Shown here piece after piece: positions 1-10,056 of a DNA stretch of 64,000 bases. The notes beneath the pieces were generated by a model, which saw only the letters and a program-made list of their open reading frames with translations, had not been told where the DNA came from and ran no database searches. The position numbers and the translations under genes were made by a program. Numbering within the stretch: the stretch's first letter is position 1; each line of letters opens with the position of its first letter. Source of the DNA: Cordylochernes scorpioides (lineage: Eukaryota > Arthropoda > Arachnida > Pseudoscorpiones > Chernetidae); contig CP092864.1 of NCBI GenBank assembly GCA_030710605.1, forward strand, positions 137,083,255-137,147,254, given 5' to 3'.

Positions 1-346
1 TTTCACTTTAAGCATTTTAAAATCAATTTTTACCTTTTTTATATAATTTTTTTTATTCAATTTTTAAAACTTTCACACTCTCATTTATCAAATTTACTTT
101 AATTTTTAATCAGATTATAAATTTCAAGTTATTACTCTCAATTTTACTTAAAAAAAAAATTCGCCCATCACGCATTTTTACCAATTTACTAATCTTACAT
201 GTCTTTTTTAAATTCACATAAAATGGCATTATCCAGATCTACAACTTTAAAAAAATCGTTATTAATATTACTTTAAAAAAACTCTCATTATATCATAATT
301 TTAAACTTATTTTGTTCTTCCTTAAGATTTTATCTTTATACCTAAA
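1..346. other. AT-rich sequence without recognisable gene
   Basis: Low-complexity AT-rich DNA. I see no coding pattern, RNA gene or terminal repeat before the Helitron end at 347. Confidence 0.6.
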
Positions 347-492
347 CTAGCCGAATGACCCGGGCAACGCCCGGGTTTTACCCGATTAAATGCTTTTATT
401 CAAATACTATTCGTTACGATTATAAATTGGCGCCGTGGATGTCATTCTTGTATAATATATAAATGAGTTTTAAAAACTGTAAAAAAAAAATG

Positions 493-538
493 CAGGCGTC
501 CGTGGCAGGCGAGCATTCTACCACTGAACCATTGATGG
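493..538 (-). pseudogene. Truncated tRNA-Gly-like segment
   Basis: On the minus strand this matches the 5' half (D arm and anticodon arm) of the fuller tRNA-Gly copy at 685-754, then diverges before the T arm. Both are followed by the same ~110-bp spacer, so tRNA plus spacer was duplicated in tandem inside the Helitron. Confidence 0.65.
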
Positions 539-684
539 TTATGAGAAATGGCCATATTTGGGTATTTATTCCATTCACAAAGCAAACGGTGACAGAATTG
601 ATTAAGAATTGTTGCTTGATTATGACGCTGATAACTGTATATATTAATAATAATATAAATGTGTTTAAAAAATTGTACAAAAAT

Positions 685-754
685 GCTACGGCCGGGAATC
701 GAACCCGGGCCGCCCGCGTGGCAGGCGAGCATTCTACCACTGAACCACCGATGG
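685..754 (-). tRNA. tRNA-Gly(GCC)-like gene or pseudogene
   Basis: The minus strand reads GGTGGTTCAGTGGTAGAATG (D arm), an anticodon loop containing TGCCAC (GCC, glycine) and a GGGTTCGATTCCC T arm, as in animal tRNA-Gly. D, anticodon and T arms are intact, but the acceptor stem has about three mismatches (CCATCGG against CCGTAGC). It is therefore probably a captured, decaying copy. It lies inside a Helitron. Confidence 0.75.
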
Positions 755-862
755 TTATAGAAAATTGCCATATTTGGGTATTTATTCCATTCACAAAAGA
801 AAACGGTAACAGAATTAAGAATTGTTGCTTGATTATGACGCTGATAACTGTATATATTAATA

Positions 863-2490
863 CCAATATCTTAATCAATTCTTGAAATTTTCAAAAATAA
901 TTGTCATTTTCACCATTTTAAGTAAACGCCCCAATTCAAAATATTCTTGTCACTATCACGATATTGCACTTTTAAAAGAATCATTTTTTACTACCATAAT
1001 CAACGATTTAAAAAATATATTCAAATTTTAAATATAAATTAACATAGGTGAAACGCATTTTTTTAAATTGCAAAAATCGAAAGATACAATATCTTCAAAA
1101 ACACCACTAGGGAAACAACTATCTTTCCCAAAACAAGTTAAAAATAAAAATCCAATCAACTACCACGCCAGTAGCTAAATTAAGTCACAGCCTTCCCAAA
1201 CTATTACAATCGTTAAATTTCAACATAGCTACACTCCCTCGTACCTTCCTTTTACTTGCATATTTAATCAACCATACATCTCTCTCCACAAACGTTACAA
1301 CATTCCCACACATCACTATCTCCAATTGGCGACAATTATTAGTGCGCGATTTCACAAACAAATACAATTTCGAGCCCCACGAGCTCTATATCGTCACCAC
1401 AATAAAAATATTTTCACATTAAACGTACCATATCCACTAACAATTTAAAAATTATCGATACATTTTCGTACAACCACCACCCATGACTAGTAAATTTGTT
1501 ATTCATGGTGAAACAGGTTAGATTCTGTACAAAACAACGACTTCACGTGACACCTTTTCATTCACAGTTTTTCACTTCGTGTCACAGCGCCACACCACAA
1601 AACTTTTTCACTTTTCAGGCCAAATACGCCTTCACGCCTGTGACACATCTCACCCCAAAGCGTGTCCACGTCGAAAGTCGCACTTTCACTCACATCTAAA
1701 CCTGAAATCACTGAATAACATTTTTACTAAGTCCAAACTAACTTCGATACACAACCACTTACGAACACCGAGAAAAATATCTTTAAAATAGACCATAAAA
1801 TTGCCAACCTCGATAAAAGAAGAGAGAGAAAGTCAGTTTCAAGTAAATGACTAAAATAACAAACACCCCGACAATTTCAGTGAAAAACAGGAGGAGTGAC
1901 CCCCAGTAATAGGATTCCCCGAATCTATTTCAGTTACAATGCCCCGTTCTCCCTCCCTCACAAAGCTATCATCTTGACCGCTATTTTCATGATAGCCATT
2001 TTTTTAAACACATGTTTCACACTAATCATTTAGATTTCCTCGAGAATCTCACAAACTACTTAACCACACCACACATATCAAACATTTTACATGTTAATGG
2101 GGATCACAATACATAACATATTAGTAACCAATCCAACCAATAAATTGCGCTTCTGAAATTTCTATTTATACAACCGACACAGCGCATCACAATTTATTAT
2201 TGGTACAATACCATTAATTTTACATTCATATTTCACTGTGCTTCTTTAAAACCCAGCGTCTAAACAATTTCTATTATTCAACCACTAGAAAAAATGTACA
2301 GCTGCCAAACAGTTGTATGTCGCAATTATGCGATCACCAACGTGACCTCATTATTTATAAAAACTTTACAAAATCACTAATTAAAACAACTTGATTGAGT
2401 CTGATCTAGACTTTATAATGCGAAAGAGAAATCGTTCTCTACATATCACCTTTTTGTTTAACGAGAATATTGTTCAATTTTACACTATCG
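863..2490. other. No recognisable gene
   Basis: AT-rich sequence with short chance reading frames only. The C/A-rich stretch around 1500-1720 has no coding pattern I can defend, and I see no repeat shared with the rest of the window. Confidence 0.5.
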
Positions 2491-2565
2491 AAAAGATAGC
2501 GGTTGCCTGGCCGGCATTCATATTTATATAAAAATAGACACTTCGGCCAGTTGGAGTTTTTTATT

Positions 2566-2608
2566 TTCTCAACGTTTCAACAAAAATCTTTTGTCTTCGT
2601 CAGGAGAA
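2566..2608 (-). ncRNA. Hammerhead-like ribozyme motif, family A
   Basis: On the minus strand: stem I TTCTC, box CTGACGA, stem II of about 7 bp (GACAAAA with TTTTGTT), GAAA, palindromic ACGT as minimal stem III, triplet GTT, then closing stem I GAGAA. Stem III has no loop, so cleavage would need a dimer, as known for short-stem-III animal hammerheads. Confidence 0.65.
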
Positions 2609-3172
2609 GTAAATAAAAATAAACATTTGGCAAGGCGTTAAAAATTGTTCTGAGGTTTGCAAGGGCGTTCTCACGTGATTCTTCGAATTTAGTACAACAT
2701 CTAAAGCGCGAGTCAAAAACAAATATTAAACTCGTCAAAGACTATGATCTTGGAAATAAAAATATATAATAATAAAATTATAACAAATTAAGTAAAAATA
2801 AATAAATAAAGTAATATAATAATAATCACAAAGATTATTATATAGATTTATAACTATTATGTTCAATTTTTTATCTAGCTTATTAACTACTTTTTAAATT
2901 TAAAAATGAAGCATATTGTTGCGGAATATCTTCAAAAGTATTTATAGTTCTTTTCCCAAATTCTCGTGATACCCATCCCTCTAAAAATAATCTTTCCTTT
3001 TTAAATTTTATATTCCTATGAAATATCTCAATATCATAGTCTTTGACGAGTTTAATATTTGTTTTTGACTCGCGCTTTAGATGTTGTACTAAATTCGAAG
3101 AATCACGTGAGAACGCCCTTGCAAACCTCAGAACAATTTTTAACGCCTTGCCAAATGTTTATTTTTATTTAC

Positions 3173-3215
3173 TTCTCCTGACGAAGACAAAAGATTTTTG
3201 TTGAAACGTTGAGAA
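3173..3215 (+). ncRNA. Hammerhead-like ribozyme motif, family A
   Basis: Mirror-image partner of the motif at 2566-2608 with the same boxes: TTCTC, CTGACGA, stem II, GAAA, ACGT, GTT triplet, GAGAA. It forms a convergent pair within the large inverted repeat. Confidence 0.65.
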
Positions 3216-3259
3216 AATAAAAAACTCCAACTGGCCGAAGTGTCTATTTTTATATAAAT

Positions 3260-4439
3260 TTTACACTACTTAACATTTATCTAATCATTATAATAATCTT
3301 TAATTATATTCTAATTTTTGTATAAAATCTTGAATAATTATTTTTATTTTTACCTTTCAATTATATATTCAAATTTTTGATCCAACCTGATTTAAAAAAA
3401 ATACTTTAATCAAATTTACTTTTATTTTTCATGATATTATTTTAGTATTGCAAAACTTTTAATTGTTTCAAAAATAATTTTTAATTCATTATTATATCTT
3501 TTATAAATTACATGTTTGATTTTGTCCACTTACACTTTTTTTACCCGCAATCATATTTCTATCTTTTTATTCACTATATTTTATATTTGTTTAAATAGCT
3601 TTATTATATGACATTGTTTATCATCAACTATCGAGCATACAACAATCGTTTTCAACAATCATATTCTTTAACCAATTCCCTATACTTTATTATTACTATC
3701 TTTTTCAGCCATTACTTACTTCATTGTAGAAAAACGACAGCACTGCTTGGCATTTTTTTTTATTTCGTAATTTTAACAAACTCTTTGAACACAGTTCCCC
3801 AGATTTAAAAATCCCAACTTCTGGCCTGAACACGCTTCAAGAGTTAATTTCAATCATCCGCAGAGCACAATCACCAACGCATGCACAAAGCGTTCACTTT
3901 TTTCAACTTTCAACACTTTTTTATCAGCTCTAGCGGACCACAATCAACCTTTGATTTCATGTCAAGTCAGATCACATACTGTCGCTACAATTCTACTTAT
4001 CGCATGGCTCTACCACCCCTTTCAATCATATAAATAAGCAACTTTTCTTCAACAACTTTTAACCCAATAATCCTAAAATTGTGACAAAGCACTGTATATA
4101 GGATCGCAAGTGAAACATTGCCAAGGAAAGGGCTCAAGTCTATATTCTCGCTTTGCACCTGGATCTGATTATTTGGTTGCATGTGTAATGCTTACAATTG
4201 CATATTCTTCAACTACTAACCCTTTCCAACGCCCACCAATATTCTCAACAACCCCATATTGTATATAACTTATAACAAGATTTTCATGTTGTATAATAGA
4301 AACACATCTGTAAATGATTATACGCATGATTGACATGTGTCATTACGTCACCATATGTAATGTACTTTTTACAAACTGAGGATAAATAAATAAAACTCTG
4401 TAATAGATTAAGAGTTGAGCTGAAGCAAGATATAGAAGT
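3260..4439. other. No recognisable gene
   Basis: AT-rich DNA. Several short frames exist but none has a domain, a start context or a neighbour that would support it. Confidence 0.5.
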
Positions 4440-5029
4440 CAGAAACGTCTAAAATCGAGATAGATGGAAGTCACAAAACAACATCTAAAGATAGATTGGA
4501 AACTGTCAGGACGGCGCCAGTTTAGAATTTCACCAAACGATCCACACTCTTCGCATTTGCTGTAATGCAATACTTCTTTTCTCAGAAATGATATACAAGG
4601 CCCCCGTCTTAGCTAAAAATACAGTCAGTTCACCATCTGCGTGAGCCCTCGTCGGTTGTACCCCAGGTCCACCTCATCCACCATGTAGACCAGTAAGAAC
4701 TCTTCCATCTCCATCTTTCGCTCCTAGCTCAACTTTTATCTGTTCACGGAACTTTCTTTGTGCAACTGTGTTTTCGTTTTTTGTGTATGGACATTCCCAA
4801 GCTTTCCACTCTGCCTCGACCACGACTGCCTGTACTTTGTGAGAACTGTAAAAGGTCTTCCAAGGTGCAGAGAGGTACTGAAAAACTCCACATCCTGACT
4901 ATTCCTCTCGGTCAACACAGTTTAGCGAGAGTTGACAGGGACTCACACCACAGTTTAAGTCGACTGGATACCTCATCACATTTTTAGTCGACAGGATTCT
5001 ACAAGAGGCAACAGGACTTCATATTACAT
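4440..5029. other. Unclassified stretch of higher GC content
   Basis: Base composition is less AT-rich than the flanks, and the reading frames resemble decayed LINE sequence, but I cannot identify a domain. It precedes a LINE 3' end in the same orientation. Confidence 0.35.
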
Positions 5030-5362
5030 ATATATATATTCCTTCGGACATGTATAGGAGCTCCATTCAACCTATCACACAAGATACTAAAGGAAGACTT
5101 AAACCAACCCGATCTAAAAGATATGTATCAAATATATGTTAAGAAATTATACCTTTAACTACAAAATCCATCAAATCCAACTATACAAGACATTAATCAC
5201 AATAAAGAAGATATCAATTCAAGATTCCGACGACCTGAAGCTTAGTTAGGAGCTCCAACAGCTGCAAGGTCTGTCACCTCTACTCCACCAACTCACCATA
5301 TTTAAATAGCCAGGACAAGGTGACTCGACACCTGTAAATAGAGACGAAATAAAATAAATTAA
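5030..5362 (+). mobile_element. LINE 3'-terminal fragment
   Basis: This is the same sequence as the reverse complement of 35660-35945, including GTTAGGAGCTCCAACAGCTG and an AT-rich tail (AAATAAAATAAATTAAAT). Two copies ending at the same A-rich tail indicate a 5'-truncated non-LTR retrotransposon family. The remaining coding potential is interrupted by stops. Confidence 0.6.
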
Positions 5363-5600
5363 ATTTACTTTGGCCGGCTCAAATATTTCTGTGCATATGT
5401 AAATATGAAAAAATAATGGAAAAAAATAAAAATGTCAGGTTTTGATATTAAAAATAATAAAGGCATATCCTGATCAAAAGCACATGTAATTTTTAGATAG
5501 CAGAGCGTCATCTAGTGGAGCAAAAATAAACTAAACGTTTATTTAACTTGCTCCGTGATTTTTGGACAACCCAATTTCTTAATAAATCAAGAAAAGCCAT

Positions 5601-5640
5601 CCACGAACGCGTTTCGCGCTGTTAGAGCTCGTCAGCGTGG
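5601..5640 (-). ncRNA. Hammerhead-like ribozyme motif, family B
   Basis: Minus strand: CCACG, CTGACGA, short stem II with a TAACA loop, GAAA, palindromic ACGCGT, GTT triplet, CGTGG. Stem I (CCACG with CGTGG) is a perfect 5-bp helix. Confidence 0.65.
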
Positions 5641-5852
5641 AGTAGGCTGTACCACTGAGATAAAAAGCATTGTGTTTTTGGTCAGGATATGCCATTATTA
5701 TTTTTAATATCAGCATTTATTTTATATTTCTTTCTTTTGCTTTCTCATGTGTTAAGCATATTTACGCAAGTTGGCCTTAAATACCCAGTTCTTGGTGTCT
5801 CAAGAAGCTTCTGGGACCAAAAATTTTTTTGGTCGCAGTGGAACAGCCTTCT

Positions 5853-5892
5853 CCACGTTGACGAGCGCCAACAGTGCGAAACGCGTTCGTGG
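5853..5892 (+). ncRNA. Hammerhead-like motif, family B (core change)
   Basis: Same layout as 5601-5640: CCACG, stem II GCGC/GTGC with CAACA loop, GAAA, ACGCGT, CGTGG. The conserved box reads TTGACGA instead of CTGACGA, which should weaken or abolish activity. Confidence 0.55.
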
Positions 5893-6649
5893 ATGGCTTT
5901 CTTGATTTATCAAGAAATTGGGTTGCCGAATATCAGGGAACAGGTTAAATCAATGTTTAGTTGATTTCTGTTCCACTAGATGGCGCTCTGTCATCTGAAA
6001 AGCACATGTGCTCCTGGTCAGGATATGCCTTTTTTATTTTTAATATGTAAATATGTAATTTTTTATTTTCTTTATTTTTCACGCCTTCAACAGGTATTTC
6101 TTTTTAAATTATTTTATTAGCAAAATTATAGTTAATTTTAATTTTAATTTTAAGAGCACCAAAGAGTAGAATACCGTTTTGTTTCTGGAACAAAATTGTA
6201 AATCCAAGTTTCGTCACACCTGTAATAATATTAAAAACAGCCTTTGATAGCCTTTATAAAATTTTTATTAAAATTTTTGGCAACTATCGGCGCGGTGAAG
6301 GAACCAGGATGCTTCTGCGGAGGAGAAATTCAAGACTCGAAACATCTACTTCTGGAATGCCCGATTTTTCGGGATTATAGGGAAATAAAATTTGGTGGCA
6401 TCGGCAGCTACATGAATTCGTAGATGAGAAAAGAATATATAAAAATTGTAATCAATTTTGAAGATATATATACAACTATCTTTTGAACTGTGGGAAAGAG
6501 AGGGAAGGAAATTTTGAGAGAATTGCTTTTGTAAGTTTATCTTTTTTCTCCTTGTATATAGCCAATTTGTTATGATGTTAGAAATGTATTGAAGCAAATA
6601 TCCTGAGTTCGGGATAGCGTGTTATAGGATGTTAATAAAGTTGAAGTTA

Positions 6650-7060
6650 ATCTATTATGATGCATTAGCGCGCCATCTGTTATCAAAATTCGAAACTATT
6701 ATAGACGTGTATGATTCTTTTTTAAAATAAACAAAAAATAAACAGATGGCGCGCTAATGCACCCTATTATATATTTATAAATGTATACAATTCTGCTGTC
6801 CTCAAAGCTTATGTCCATAGTTCATCTAAAATATCCATTCAAAGAGTCTAGCATCAGTATCACTATATAAGGAAGTTCGAAAAATGCAATATAACAGCGG
6901 TATGGTAGATTAAACTGGCGAAACCGCAGGGAGGGTTCAACACTGATGAGCCAGGCCCTCCCATTAATTTTTCCATTGCAGTAAGGACAGTAGAAATTGT
7001 TTATTTTTAAAAAGAATCTTACGCGTCTATAATAGTTTCGAAAGTTAATCTATGTTGATT
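6650..7060. repeat. Interspersed repeat family R, two overlapping or inverted copies
   Basis: Contains the family signatures ATTCGAAACTATTATAG, GGCGCGCTAATGCA and GATGAGCCAGGCCCTCCC. Other copies lie at 9118-9232, 11705-11885, 21782-22015, 22680-22812, 62745-62960 and 63095-63225. It has no coding capacity; the class is unknown. Confidence 0.6.
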
Positions 7061-7621
7061 TTTGGTGTTTGCCAAGAAATTTCTTGAAAGAGTGAGAGAG
7101 AGAGGAAGCTGTGGAGAGTGAGAGATAATTAGTGTCTCGGCTCATTATCAATTTTTGCCACTAATTACTGGATGTAATTATCTAGGGCGACGCCAAGATG
7201 ACATTCCATTGCACATTTCAGAATTACTCTTCAAATACTCTTTCAACATCTTACAAAAGAATTGGATTGTTTTGTTCTTCCAGGGAACTATCGTAAAAAA
7301 GGTGCTAAGCTCTTACAATAGCTTAATACAATTGTAGAGTACAAATACTTGTCCATTACGTAAATGCTGAGTGTAATTTGATTTCTGTTTTAATCTCTTT
7401 TGTGAAAGAATTTCTTTGATGTTCTGATGGGATTTAGATGTTATTCAATTCTTGAAAGCTAAAATTGTTTAATTTCCACTTATATCTAATTAGAGAAATG
7501 TTTACTTTGGTGTTGTTTATCTAGTTACAAATGTGTCACAGGTGTGACATCAAATTTTGACAATTTGTATGTTGAAATGGTTAATTAGAAATCGAATAAA
7601 AATCAATAGATTATATTAATA

Positions 7622-7796
7622 CAGTAGAATCTCACTGTAAAGGACACCTAATTGCAGAGCCAAAGTGTCCTTTAGAGAGAGGTGTCCTCTTACCGGAAAG
7701 TTACTAAATTGTAAAAATTGTAATTTTGCAAATCAAAACTGTCCTTTATACAGAGGTGTTCTCTAGCGTGGGTGTCCTCTCATGGAGGTTCTACTG
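7622..7796. mobile_element. MITE with TA target duplication
   Basis: Ends CAGTAGAATCTCACTG and CATGGAGGTTCTACTG are imperfect terminal inverted repeats flanked by TA. A second copy is at 34868-35042. The size (175 bp) and TA duplication suggest a Tc1/mariner-type non-autonomous element. Confidence 0.8.
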
Positions 7797-7909
7797 TATT
7801 GGCAAGATTTCAATAAAATATGTTAATTGTCGTTGTCTAATGCAGATAATAAAAGTATTACTTATAGTGCTATAAATTGCAAATTATAACTCAATACTAT
7901 ATTTATATA

Positions 7910-8070
7910 CAGTTAAATCTGTCTATAGCGTCCCTTCTTGAGACTCACCAAAATAGGGCGCTATAGACAGGTCACTTTTAATGTAAATCGCATCGTAATA
8001 CGTATTTAAAATCGGGCGCTATAGAGAGGAAGGCGCTATTTAGAGGGGGCGCTATAGACAGGTTTAACTG
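7910..8070. mobile_element. MITE of the CAGTTAAACCTGTC family
   Basis: Terminal inverted repeats CAGTTAAATCTGTCTATAGC and GCTATAGACAGGTTTAACTG, flanked by TA. Further copies are at 51779-51937 and 57011-57187. Confidence 0.85.
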
Positions 8071-8354
8071 TATAACCTATTCAGATGCGGGTTTAACTAG
8101 AGCCTAGCGAATTCTAACTATGGTAGAATTTAAGTTCCCTCTGTAGAACTTAAAGATTTTAGTCAAATGGTTGCGTGAAACATAATACTAACTCTATTTT
8201 TGAAAATTCCATAAGATTTTCTCTAAAAAGTATATTGAATGGTCTACTTACTTATTTACAACATCAAATTAATAACATAAAGAAGAACAACAAACTTACA
8301 TATTTACCATTAGATAATAAAAGGCATATATTGGATTTAATAAAATATTTATTT

Positions 8355-8397
8355 TGCCAATATTTCGGCTGGCTGAACGCCAACATTTATCGAGGCA
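8355..8397 (-). ncRNA. Hammerhead-like motif, family C
   Basis: Minus strand: stem I TGCC, box TCGATAA, stem II with GTTCA loop and GCCAGC on its 3' side, GAAA, ATAT, then GGCA closing stem I. Compared with the canonical box, C3 is U and G8 is A, so the core pair would be U-A. Confidence 0.45.
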
Positions 8398-8486
8398 TTA
8401 CATTTTTGTATACACAAACTCAGCGCCGCATAGTGTCATAATATCACAGTTGAAATCAATTAAAATACAGAGTAGGTGGGAGAAAT

Positions 8487-8527
8487 TTGTGATAAAGGTT
8501 GGCGTTCAGCCAGCCGAAATATTGGCA
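8487..8527 (+). ncRNA. Hammerhead-like motif, family C (stem I lost)
   Basis: Partner of the motif at 8355: TGATAAAGGTTGGC, GTTCA loop, GCCAGCC, GAAATATT. Upstream TTTG cannot pair with GGCA, so this copy is probably inactive. Confidence 0.35.
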
Positions 8528-8626
8528 AAATAAATATTTTATTAAATCCAATATATGCCTTTTATTATCTAATGAATTAAGTATGGATTGCTCATTTTAA
8601 AAAATATTTACCATTGTAATCTTGAC

Positions 8627-8899
8627 TTACTGGTCAGTTCTGTGATCCTCGCAGATATGGTCCCCTGGTGTCCTGCAGCTTTTAAGCAGTCTTTCTATGG
8701 CTAGTAGCTCCTCGATAAAATGGTCGCCTGTCCTTGATCCATTCCTGTCTGTCAGGTCTTCTGTCATCTGCTCTAGGTCATCCTCCTGGATCTCTTCTAT
8801 GGTCGTCGTATCCCTGTGGTCCATGTCCGGTGTTCCACCTTCCTCGTCTTCACACGTCAGCTCCCTACATCGTTCCAACAATCGATCCATGGCTTCCAT
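8627..8899 (-). CDS. Acidic 90-residue ORF, candidate exon
   Basis: I do not recognise this protein. The ORF starts at an ATG and a second ATGG three codons later, and runs 90 codons before a TAA. It is strongly acidic (clusters such as CEDEEGG, IEEIQEDDLEQ), with Leu/Ile spacing suggesting amphipathic helices and no membrane segment. Base composition is near 50% GC against about 30% around it, which favours real coding sequence. The final codons overlap GACCAGTAAGTC, a strong splice-donor match, so the stop may lie in an intron and this could be a first coding exon. It could instead be a 5' ORF of the neighbouring family C retroelement. No second exon was identified. Confidence 0.4.
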   Translation of the reverse strand: MEAMDRLLERCRELTCEDEEGGTPDMDHRDTTTIEEIQEDDLEQMTEDLTDRNGSRTGDHFIEELLAIERLLKSCRTPGDHICEDHRTDQ

Positions 8900-9117
8900 T
8901 TCTTTATTTTTCTATGACTTGTCCTTAGGATTATGCTCAATTTCTTCTTGTTGCCAAGTAATCATCATCTACAATCCAACTTATCTAGATTATAATGTTT
9001 TGTGTGGAAGAGTAAATTAAGTAAACAGAGTTAAATTACAAAAATGTAAAAGAAAAAAAGAGTTTTTCAATATTTTCTGAATGGAATTCACAATGATGTG
9101 TTTTTTAGAATACTTAA

Positions 9118-9232
9118 TATCTAAATTCGAAACTATTATAGGCGTGTATGATTCTTTTTTTAAATAAACAATTTCTACTGTGCCCTTACTTTTGAATTTT
9201 GATAACAGATGGCGCGCTAATACATCATAATA
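9118..9232. repeat. Interspersed repeat family R copy
   Basis: Carries AATTCGAAACTATTATAG at one end and GATGGCGCGCTAATAC at the other. Confidence 0.55.
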
Positions 9233-9564
9233 CTTAATATCTGAAAAAATAGGCGAGGGCAAAAAATATACCGCGTATTATTGGAAAAATATGAGAAAAA
9301 GACATAGAGGTAAGACTAGTTTGAAAACTATGATTTTTTTTCCATTTTTCAAACTGATATAGAAGGCCTAAAATACAAAATACCAATCAAGATAATTGCA
9401 ATAAGTTTCTCTATGATCGTTTGGCATTTTATCTTATTGCAATTAAATCATTATTGATATATTGTTTTCAATTATTTTAAGATGCTGAAGTATAAAATAT
9501 TAAATGTTTTGGCTGTATATTGAACATATGTGAATATATATTTTTGAATCGGATATTATGATAG

Positions 9565-9795
9565 TTATTTTTTTTTTTGAATGAGTTTCTTTGGTTGAGC
9601 CTCCAGGTAATAAGGAGCTAACCCGTCGTAGTAAACAACGCAGACGAAGTGACGGAAGCGATTTCCATATGAGAAGACGTTGAGATTGATAAATAGGCTG
9701 CCTGGATACTTAACCTTGTCAGGCTGGTCAACATGTTCGTCTGCTTTTTGCCGCGTCTTCGTCTGCTTTACTATTGCTGCATCTCTTGGCTCCAT
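9565..9795 (-). CDS. 76-residue ORF at the edge of the 63-bp minisatellite
   Basis: I cannot identify this product. It begins MEPRDAAIVKQTKTRQKADE, a charged stretch resembling the minus-strand reading of the adjacent minisatellite. It then changes to a mixed segment with SYGNRFRHFVCVVYYDGL and ends in LIQKKK. The sequence is richer in GC than its surroundings. It may be the 3' end of a repeat-containing gene that reads leftwards through the array, or a relic of one. No splice structure could be fixed, and the array has frameshifts and stops. Confidence 0.25.
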   Translation of the reverse strand: MEPRDAAIVKQTKTRQKADEHVDQPDKVKYPGSLFINLNVFSYGNRFRHFVCVVYYDGLAPYYLEAQPKKLIQKKK

Positions 9796-9952
9796 CTGAT
9801 TTACGAATGTTGCTTTTTGGGCAACATTTTCTGTTTTACCGGTGCTGACGTTTTTGCTTCATCTGATTTACTGTTCGTAAAGTTAGAGGTTGCCTGGCCG
9901 GCATTCATATTTCTTCAAATAAAAGACACTTCGGCCAGTAAATCTTTTTTTT

Positions 9953-10000
9953 TTGTCTCGACGTTTCGACAAAAAGCTTTTGTCCTCGTCAGGAGAAAAT
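9953..10000 (-). ncRNA. Hammerhead-like ribozyme motif, family A'
   Basis: Minus strand: CTC, CTGACGA, GGACAAAAG/CTTTTTGTC stem II, GAAA, ACGT, canonical GTC triplet, GAG. Box, GAAA and triplet all match the hammerhead consensus. Confidence 0.7.
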
Positions 10001-10010
10001 TAATTTTTGT

Positions 10011-10056
10011 TTGCTCCTGACGAGGACAAAAGCTTTTTGTCGAAACGTCGAGACAA
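10011..10056 (+). ncRNA. Hammerhead-like ribozyme motif, family A'
   Basis: Mirror copy of 9953-10000: TTGCTC, CTGACGA, stem II, GAAACGTC, GAGACAA. Stem I is CTC/GAG plus TTG/CAA with one bulged A. Confidence 0.7.

Larger units (their letters stand above)
347..862 (-). mobile_element. Non-autonomous Helitron, copy 1, carrying tRNA-Gly sequences
   Basis: Read on the minus strand the element ends in a GC hairpin (ACCCGGGC GTT GCCCGGGT-type) followed about 8 bases later by CTAG and a host T, the standard Helitron 3' end. It shares its terminal ~90 bp with copies at 41872-42303 and 61218-61638. The 5' end near 862 resembles the TCTATATACAG start of those copies but has lost the exact TC. It encodes no Rep-helicase. 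This copy lacks the 144-bp inverted-repeat insertion of the other two, and instead carries two tandem tRNA-Gly-like segments. Confidence 0.8.
2522..3259. repeat. Inverted repeat (227-bp arms), PLE-type end, family A
   Basis: The arms 2522-2748 and 3033-3259 are reverse complements with few differences, separated by about 285 bp of AT-rich DNA. Each arm carries a hammerhead-like motif. The outer edge (CTGGCCGAAGTGTCT) recurs near 9930, 10070, 13310, 13440, 22610 and 22910. A partial copy of the inner arm lies at 41328-41426. This suits the inverted terminal arrangement of Penelope-like elements; no protein remains. Confidence 0.75.
5447..6045. repeat. Inverted repeat, PLE-type end, family B
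   Basis: Arms of roughly 190 bp (5447-5640 and 5853-6045) carry the same sequence in opposite orientation, starting from AGGCATATCCTGA and running inward to a hammerhead-like motif. Related arms occur at 50270-50470 and 53927-54175. The ~210-bp centre also contains TTGGCCTTAAATACCCA, which recurs inverted near 52680. Confidence 0.75.
8318..8573. repeat. Inverted repeat, PLE-type end, family C
   Basis: The arms 8318-8397 and 8484-8573 both run from AGGCATATATTGGAT inward through GCCAATATTTCGGCTGGCTG. The same arrangement occurs at 20108-20695. Both arms contain a hammerhead-like motif. Confidence 0.65.

Noticed and set aside
420-885. Overlapping open frames of 109-152 codons on both strands
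   Set aside because: They run through a Helitron with tRNA-Gly copies; the apparent repeats in the proteins are translations of the duplicated tRNA segments.
6905-6990. GGCGAAACCGC ... CACTGATGAGCCAGG in family R as a permuted hammerhead
   Set aside because: CTGGC/GCCAG could form stem II, but the ~20 bases between GAAA and CTGATGA cannot hold two hairpins and a cleavage triplet, and GGGAGGG/CCCTCCC pairs in a competing way.
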